From contig QANZ01029243.1 of the NCBI GenBank assembly GCA_003254925.1, forward strand, positions 94,236 to 158,235: 64,000 nt of DNA. The letters run 5' to 3'. Shown in pieces: positions 56,883 through 64,000 of this stretch. The notes under the pieces were generated by a model, which did no database searches, was not told the origin of the DNA, and saw only the letters and a list, made by a program, of their open reading frames with translations. The stretch's first letter is position 1; each line of letters starts with the position of its first letter. The DNA comes from Chamaecrista fasciculata. Taxonomy: Eukaryota; Streptophyta; Magnoliopsida; Fabales; Fabaceae. Position numbers and translations under genes: made by a program.

Positions 56883-58079
56883 TATTTTTTCTTTTCTAGA
56901 AAATCTAAACCCACCATGCCACCATAAACAACAATCTCAATACTGGTTCAGAATTTAATAATTCATTTCAGATCAAGAATTATTTTCTCGGAAAATAATT
57001 GCTCCACTCAAAAATTTCTTCATTTCTTGAGCTTGTAAGAAGCAGAGAAGAGGGAGGAGATATTGGTCATTTATTAGAAAGCCTTTCTGGGCGTGGCTGT
57101 AGACGTGGACGTAGGTTGGATTGGGTAAACCCCTCCCTCTAAGGTTGTTGCAGTGATTATGCTTGGCGTACGGTTATGCTGGCTTGCTCCATCATTTCAT
57201 ATTTAATGTTTCCTTTGGTCAAAACCCATCCTCTAATCTTTATTATTAAAATTGATTCCTTTTATTTTTTAAGCTTTACTTGTTAATGATTTTGGTGATG
57301 ATGATCCATTCTAAAAGATCAATATCCAAACTTTATGTACAAAAAATCAGAGCACATGTTATCCAAGACTAACGTAACCGGTGGAATCTCATGTACAGAA
57401 ACTTATTTTCTTAACCACCACACCAAATCCTCCCAACATCTTTGCCAGAAGCAGGCCATTTGTCTGATCAACAAAATAAAATTCATGAGCAACCAAATTT
57501 GGATATATGTCCAAATTCAGTATGTACGTCCAAAACTAGCAGATATGTTAGCAAACCAAATTAGGTTAATAATTCTAAGAAACTGCTCTCAAAACTAATT
57601 TCTGCTCTTTAACGGACCATAATACTATAGCCGTGATCCACATTGAACCCAATTCCCCAAAGCGCCTAATTATAGTTAAAGAAACAATATTATTACTGAC
57701 ACAATTACTTATATATGCCTGATAAGTTGATCAAATCATCAAGGCAGCAAGCCCTGACCTAGTTAGTCCTTTTACTATGGTCTAGTTTAATCCACTAATA
57801 TTTTAGAGTATATTATTCTCGTGAAAGATATCCAGCTAAGTCAAGGGTTTCGGACCCATAAAACCAGCTTTCCTAACGAAGCCCATAGTTTTTCGGCCTG
57901 AAAATGAAGCCCATAGTTGTTTGTTATAAACACAAAACTTCATTAGTTCATTTTGTCAAGGCCCGCTTACTTTTACTTATAATATTCCCCTATGCTTTTG
58001 TTCATGTGAGTCAAACTTAAAATTAGTAAGGGATGTCTAAGGAGGATAAAGGAATAGAAGGACAGAGGATTGAGTTCTT
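56883..58079. other. Intergenic spacer
   Basis: No gene is recognised. A frame at 57335-57598 ends ADMLANQI and faintly recalls a LINE RNase H end, but support is too weak to call. Confidence 0.45.
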
Positions 58080-58455
58080 TTTTTCTTATTTGGAAATTTG
58101 AAAATTACAAGGGAAGAGATTTCTTCCCTTCTTATAAATTTCAAATTGATGTATTTTGAAGGAGAGATGGATGGTCAAACAAAGAGAAGAAACTTAATTA
58201 AGCACTTAATCCTTCTCTTCCTATTAAGGAGGAGAGGATTAAGACATCTTCCCCTTAATTTGGAAATTTGAAAATTAGAGGGAGAGAATTAGGAAATGAA
58301 AATTAATTTTTCATTCTCTTCCCTCTTTATAAATTCTAAATACTTCAAATTAAAATAATTTGGAGGAGAAATTGAATTACAAATAAAGGGAAGAAACTTA
58401 AGGACTAATCTTTCCCTCCTCTCCCTTTCCTTCTTCAATCTCTCTGATTTCATTT
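58080..58455. repeat. Imperfect tandem duplication of a unit of about 190 bp
   Basis: Two consecutive stretches (about 58080-58250 and 58255-58450) both run in the order AATTTGGAAATTTGAAAATT, a GAGA-rich block, ATAAATT(T/C), GGAGA(G/A), AAGAAACTTAA and then CTTCTC-type blocks. The ends recall a foldback element. It is non-coding. Confidence 0.45.
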
Positions 58456-59440
58456 CTTTTCTAATTGTCAAACAAACCTTTAATACTTTAGCTTGAGTTA
58501 GAGGAAAGGATATAGAAGCAGCTAGATATAAGATACCAAATTAAACTATTAAAGCCACTTATTTATATTTTGTGAAGTGTAATTTCGGTAAAGTTTGCTT
58601 TAGTTTTGTTGAATTTTGTGAAGTTTCAAAAAAAAAAAAAAGGAGATAAGGATAGATATAGTCATATAGAGATAAAGTTCCTTATATAAAATAATTAAAT
58701 GTATGAGATCTACAAATTTTCTTTCTACACATTTCTATCTATTATATTCTCTCTAAACTTAAAAGAAAATTAGACAATCATAATTCCAAAGTTACTGTGT
58801 GCAAAATTCCTTACAAATCAAAGCAGTCTGCTTAGTCGGTGGGAGACACAAGACACGGAAGGTTGAATTATTTCTTCAAATTGGAAGCTATTCGGCAATG
58901 AAAATGTTTTTTTCTTTTTGGTTTTTAAGGGATCATCAAGGTCATAGGTATTTATTATTTAAAAATGATCTATCAACAAGACTCTCACATCAGTAGCAGA
59001 AATTGAGCTCACGACCTTATGAGTTATGAGATGACTCCTTATCAACTGGATCAATCTTTGTTGGCTTCTTTTGTTATTTTGTTATTTTTTTCATTTTTAA
59101 TATTTAAGAAAACATTTATTTTATGAAGTTAATTTTTAAGAAATTATATTAATTTAAATAATTATAAATTATATGATATTTGTGTCTAATTACAATTAAA
59201 TGATGATACTATTATGTTCATGAAGTTTAATTATTACTTTCATGTAAAATTATAAAATATTACAAATTAATTTTTGAAAATACTGAAAATGCCTTTTTAA
59301 TTTTTTTGTTTTTGTTTTTAGTCTATTTCAAGATGTATTTTTAAAACTTTTTTGACAAATATATTTTTAGTCGCATTTTTTACAAAAAATCAAACGGACC
59401 TTATTAACTCGGTTGCATAGAATAATTAATAAGACTATTA
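58456..59440. other. AT-rich spacer
   Basis: No gene is recognised between the tandem repeat and the Pack-MULE. Confidence 0.5.
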
Positions 59441-60002
59441 TATTATGTAGGCAAAACACCCTTTCATGGCCCTAACGTTTGCAGTGATTTTCAGTTATGC
59501 CCTTAACGTTTCATTTTGTTCAGACATGCCCTCAATGTGCAACCAACGTTTCAATTATGCCCTCAATTTTGACTTAATGCACATGTGCCAATTTTTTTTG
59601 CTTATGTGTCATTTTTTTTGTTTGACTTGATTACGTGGCATCATGACTGGATTTACATTTTTGAACATAAAAAATGAGTAAACTAGCAAATCAGTCCCTG
59701 GATTTACATTTTTCATCATCTTCATTCATTTTAGTCCCAAATTCTCAAAATAAAATTGTAAAGTGTCTCAAAACACTTCCAAACATTTCAATTTAGTCCT
59801 TAAAAGTATTAAAAACCCTAAAACCTAAACTCTAAAATTCTAAACCCTAAAACCCTAACCCCTAAACCCCTAAAAAAACCACTCTCTTGCAATTTGGTCC
59901 CTAATTCCTCAAATTTATTAAATCAGAATTAAAAAAAAAATTGGTCCCTAAATCCTAATTTCATTATCATCTTCATCTTCTTCATCATCATCATCATCAT
60001 CC

Positions 60003-60218
60003 CGCTTTAACACCACCAAAAAATCTGTATATAATGCAACCAAAGACGCAACGAATGAAGAAGAAGAGAAAGTGCAGTGAAGTTCGTTTGTTTGGTTTTA
60101 GGGAATGCAGAGAGATGAGAGGACCTGCGCTGACCAGAACTGAGATCGACAGCCCGGTCAAGCGCAAAATCAGCGGCCGCAATTGCCACCAAAAACATGT
60201 CGAAGACGGGTGAACCAT
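60003..60218 (-). other. GC-rich internal segment of the Pack-MULE, possible second captured fragment
   Basis: Two overlapping minus-strand frames are open here (one begins MFLVAIAAADFALDRAVDL). Base composition is clearly richer in G+C than the TIRs or flanks, which suggests a second piece of host DNA. I do not recognise the protein and cannot exclude that it is non-coding leader DNA from the CIPK parent locus. Confidence 0.4.
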
Positions 60219-60360
60219 CCCTGCGCGCCGCTACACCAGTTTTAATCTCTATTTCTTAAAAATTTCAAAATCTGAAATCTCAAATACCTCTCTAAATATC
60301 CAGTTCGAACAATTTTAACTATTTTCGCTATCAATCTGTTTTTTGATTAGATCCATTAAG

Positions 60361-60530
60361 ATGAGTGACAAATTGAAGGATTTTGGTCATTCATCTCGGC
60401 TTGACGGTAAGTACGAATTAGGTCGGCTTATCGGCCATGGCACTTTCACTAAGGTGTACCACGCGAAGAACTTGCAAAGCGGGAAGAGCGTGGTGTTGAA
60501 GGTGGTTGGCAAAGAGAAAGTCAATAAGGT
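60361..60530 (+). pseudogene. Captured 5' fragment of a CIPK (CBL-interacting protein kinase) gene
   Basis: The frame starts MSDKLKDFGHSSRLDGKYEL and goes on with GRLIGHGTFTKVYHAKNL and SVVLKVVGKEKVNK. This is kinase subdomains I-II of a CIPK/SnRK3: the glycine loop GHGTFTKV and the ATP-binding Lys in VLKVV, where family members usually have A-(M/I/V)-K. Only about 57 residues resemble the kinase. The frame then runs into unrelated sequence and the Asp/Glu-rich product of the (GAT)n run of the TIR, and stops at 60720. The catalytic loop, activation loop, NAF domain and PPI domain are all absent, so no kinase can be made. About 140 bp upstream look like the captured leader. The parent gene is not in this window. 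Confidence 0.85.
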
Positions 60531-61181
60531 GGTTGTATTAATTCACTGTCCAAAATGTTTGCAGGGGAATGTACAAGATGATGATGATGATGATGAAGAA
60601 GAAGATGAAGATGATAATGAAATTAGGATTTGGGGACCAATTTTTTTTTTTAATTCTGATTTAATAAATTTGAGGACCTATGGACCAAATTGCAAGAGAG
60701 TGGTTTTTTTAGGGGTTTAGGGGTTAGGGTTTTAGGGTTTAGAATTTTAGAGTTTAGGTTTTAGGGTTTTTAATACTTTTAAGGATTAAATTGAAATGTT
60801 TGGAAGTGTTTTGGGACACTTTACAATTTTATTTTGAGAATTTGGGACTAAAATGAATGAAGATGATGAAAAATGTAAATCCAGGGACTGATTTGCTAGT
60901 TTACTCATTTTTTTATGTTCAAAAATGTAAATCCAGTCATCATGCCAATGTGGAAAAACAAAATAAGAATGCCCAGTCATGATGCCACGTAATCAAGTCA
61001 AACAAAAAAAATGACACATAAGCAAAAAAATTGCCACATGTGCATTGAGTCAAAATTGAGGGCATAATTGAAACGTTGGTTGCACATTGAGGGCATGTCT
61101 GAACAAAATGAAACGTTAAGGGCATAACTGAAAATCACTGCAAACGTTAGGGGCATGAAAGGGTGTTTTGCCTATTATGTA

Positions 61182-64000
61182 TTATTAATTTCGACATTAT
61201 GTGCAAAGCTCTTTGAAATTTTGGCCTAGTAGAATTATTTTATCATTTTATCTACGATTCGGCCTACAACAACTGGTTTGGTTTTATATGAATCTTAAAT
61301 CGGGGACTAGTCCAAGGATACTCACTCAGATTCTGCAGATGGCAAGATTTCGGCATATATTTAGGAGGAAAAAAAAAACAAACATTGTAGTTTTGATTCA
61401 TAAGCTATATATATTTTGTCAGGTACATATATTACGTATCGATCCATCCAGAAATGATTAAGCCCCCCATAGTAATAACAGAGAACAATAAATCTACAGA
61501 AGCAGACAAATCAAGATTGAAGCGAATCCTGAATCCTAACATTTACTTGGTTGAATTGTTGGTCTCTCAATATATAAGGAAACATTTTCCAAATTAGCAA
61601 GCAGCAAAGCTAATAATTAGCTATATGACGACAGAGTGGTAGTTAGGCATAAATATGCATAGACCTGCCGTCATGAAAAGCTTTAATCAGGACAATGACC
61701 CATTCGGCCATTACGCTCTGTGGGTCTCAAATTGACAAATTGAATCAATAATAATATAATATGGCTCTCTCTCTCTCTCACTCGCACACATATATAGACA
61801 TTATATTTGTCGTCCCATAGATAATCTTCCTGCATGATGGAATATATAAGGAAATGGAGGTTAAAGCACAAACAAGCTTAGGTAGCATACTAGCGTGTTG
61901 GAATTTTAAAACCACGAACCCATATATATTTATTCAGTCATCATTATATATGAAATTACATGAATTTAAAAATATATAATTTTTTTTCGTTAATTTGATG
62001 TTCTAAAAAATCAATTTCAAATTTAACACAATATTTCAAACATTTTATAAGCATAACAGAAAATCTAATTCAATATAATCTTTCTAGACTTTACAATAGA
62101 TAAAATAATAACCAAATACATTGATAAAAAATAATTAATTAATTTTGAATCATATCTTCAATAATTTATATCCCAAAATGATGATCGAAATCATCCTGAA
62201 AATGCAAGTTTTGTCACTGGATGAGTAGAAATTAAATTCAACCACCTCCTCATAGCACAATTCTCATGAGAAATAGATAAACTCTATGGCTAAAATATAC
62301 ATGTAAGATGTGAGTTGAAGTAAGAAAAGAAATATAAGAGAAAAATGAAAGAAGGAAATATTTAATATTTATTGATGAATAACAGAATAAACCACAATCT
62401 CTTTGAAATTTGGAGTCATCCTATGCTAATTAAGGTTCTAAATTGGGTCAGTCTCGGATAACCTGACCCAAAACCTGTCAACATAAAGATTGTTAAAGTA
62501 AAATCATCGTGTGTGCTCACAATACGGCTCATGAGACTAGGGGCTACCTTACGTAAATAGAAGGATTCCTCATGTATTTCTCAATACATACATTGATACA
62601 CATCTTAGTTGTTGCTTTGTCAAAATACTAACTTAGAAGTCGGAAACTTGAGAGTTCATATTTCACATACGTTAGCATATTCATACTCCAGTAAATTCAC
62701 TCTTGTCCTCATGAATCAAATCAGCTAGCCAAGGTCCTCTATATATATGTGGTTCATAATTATGTTCCGGTTTATATATATATACATAATTGAGTCATCT
62801 TATCAAACATCAACTCAATCTATACCTGACACAACTTATATTATCCCGGCATTATATTGAATTAATTAATTAATTAGCTTCAATAATTCTTCTATATGAT
62901 CAATTATGTGGGGATCGGATACGTTCTAATTAGGATAAGATTTGATATGACCTACTTGGAAAATTATATTAGGGCGGAAGCGCTAGCTCAAATATTTGGA
63001 AGAAATCAGGTAGATCGATCGAGAAGGCATGCATGTTATGGAATATGGTTGGTGTTGGTGTATATATGACACGGATCCAACTATAAAAGGATAAAGACTA
63101 GCTAGCTAACTAGCTTTATAGTATTATTACAAAGTTCCCAACATATGTGGCAAGCAAGCAAAATATATATAGCTTGTACATCACTTCCTCTTTTGGCGTT
63201 TTGGAAACATGCAAAGCTAAAAAAACTACTAATTAATTAATTAATTAAGACCCCACTTTTAATTTCTCAACGTGTGGATTGAATAGAAATTATTAATTAA
63301 AGCAGGGAGCTCCTTAATATTAATAACACGTCTATTAATTGGGTTTATGTTTGAATGGCCTTCTCATTTTCCACCACATGATATACATGGACAAATTAAG
63401 AAAAGTTCACCTACATATATATGATAGACACAGATTTTTTACAACACACACACATATACGAATGTATAATAAGTGGCCCAGGGTTTGTAGTGTGAGCAGC
63501 AAATTAATATGTGATCGATATATAGCTTGTGCCTAGTAGGCTAGTCAGAGTGTAGAGGGGGATTCATTTGTCCATTTTGTTTAAGTTGTCTGTGTAATGT
63601 TTGTATGTGGCATGCAGTGCCTTGTCAAGGAGGGGACACTAATGCTAGTGGTACGTAGTGGAACTGCTTATATATATATATACGCACCATTTTTTTTTTC
63701 TCCTCTATAATTCATTTGCTGCTTTCTTTGTATTTCTTTGTCTCAATTAATTACCTCACTGAACTAATTGAATCTGAATCAAAATCACATAACTATATTC
63801 ACTAATACATACCACATAATTATTAAGCTTTCAATAATTTAATTATCACAAATGCTCTGGCCCAATTAATACATATCACTTGCACTAGAAGCTGTTTCAA
63901 TTCATCATAGGAATTTTCTAGATATTGATTTCTTTTTTATTGAATTAAAAAACGTATGAGAGTAATTGAAAGTTTGAAACATCATAAAGTGTATATATAT
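61182..64000. other. Intergenic spacer to the window end
   Basis: About 2.8 kb of AT-rich DNA with short microsatellites: (CT)n at about 61763-61779, (TA)n at about 62774 and 63671, and ATTA repeats at about 63229-63247. No gene, RNA gene or defined transposon could be supported. Confidence 0.5.

Larger units (their letters stand above)
59450..61172. mobile_element. Pack-MULE, 1723 bp, with long TIRs and captured gene fragments
   Basis: The left TIR is about 59450-60001 and the right TIR about 60577-61172. Both start GGCAAAACACCC. The outer 200 bp of the two TIRs differ at only about four positions by eye, so the copy looks young. The perfect 9-bp duplication TATTATGTA flanks it at 59441-59449 and 61173-61181, diagnostic of Mutator-like elements. 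The right TIR carries an extra segment of about 40 bp near 60940-60980. Each TIR contains a block of CCCTAAA-like telomere-type repeats and each ends inward in a (CAT)n/(GAT)n run. The interior (60002-60576) has no transposase but contains a piece of a CIPK kinase gene with its leader, so it is non-autonomous and gene-carrying. Confidence 0.92.

Noticed and set aside
57335-57598. 87-codon frame with an ADMLANQI end
   Set aside because: Only a few residues recall a LINE RNase H end; no other part of such an element is nearby.

Overview
This is plant nuclear DNA, almost certainly from a eudicot and probably a woody rosid. The evidence is spliced genes with GT-AG introns, AT-rich spacers and many plant transposons. 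Every recognisable product belongs to a land-plant family: a DVL/RTFL peptide, plastid-type IPT, PHZF, a GIP2/EDGP-like protein, SmD1, OEP7, TBL, a Gnk2/DUF26 protein and TT8 bHLH. I cannot fix the species. No prokaryotic or organellar genes, CRISPR arrays, rRNA genes or tRNA genes were seen.

Layout. 0-9 kb holds a small DVL/RTFL signalling peptide gene, a TRIM-type LTR fossil, a secreted eight-cysteine protein with a histidine-rich insert, and on the minus strand an intronless cytokinin-synthesis gene (IPT3/IPT5-like). 9-16 kb is mostly transposon ground: a 5'-truncated RTE-type LINE with a 14-bp target duplication, a 1.1-kb non-autonomous hAT element with an 8-bp duplication, and MULE-like MITEs with 9-bp duplications. 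16-20 kb carries a six-exon PHZF gene and a two-exon His-rich orphan gene. 20-23 kb has a small broken Copia element and a MULE MITE. 23-31 kb has a GIP2/EDGP-like protein that has lost both catalytic motifs, the spliceosomal gene SmD1, and OEP7. 31-36 kb is one F-box gene with a long 5' leader intron that contains a 136-bp foldback. 37-40 kb is a four-exon TBL10-like O-acetyltransferase gene. 41-44 kb has a TIR element, a ginkbilobin-like gene on the minus strand, an LTR fossil and a tRNA-type SINE. 45-51 kb is a complete seven-exon TT8 gene, the bHLH regulator of flavonoid pathways. 54-56 kb is a five-exon plant-specific orphan gene on the minus strand. 59.4-61.2 kb is a young-looking Pack-MULE with TIRs of about 0.55 kb, a perfect 9-bp target duplication and a captured CIPK kinase fragment. 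The final 3 kb shows no gene.

The genes look like unrelated single plant loci rather than a cluster. There is no operon or biosynthetic gene cluster. The least ordinary items are the Pack-MULE with telomere-like blocks in both TIRs, the foldback in the F-box leader intron, the two orphan genes, and the set of non-autonomous elements whose ends can be placed to the base from their target duplications. Exon limits were deduced by eye from reading frame, splice consensus and family conservation, without transcript data.
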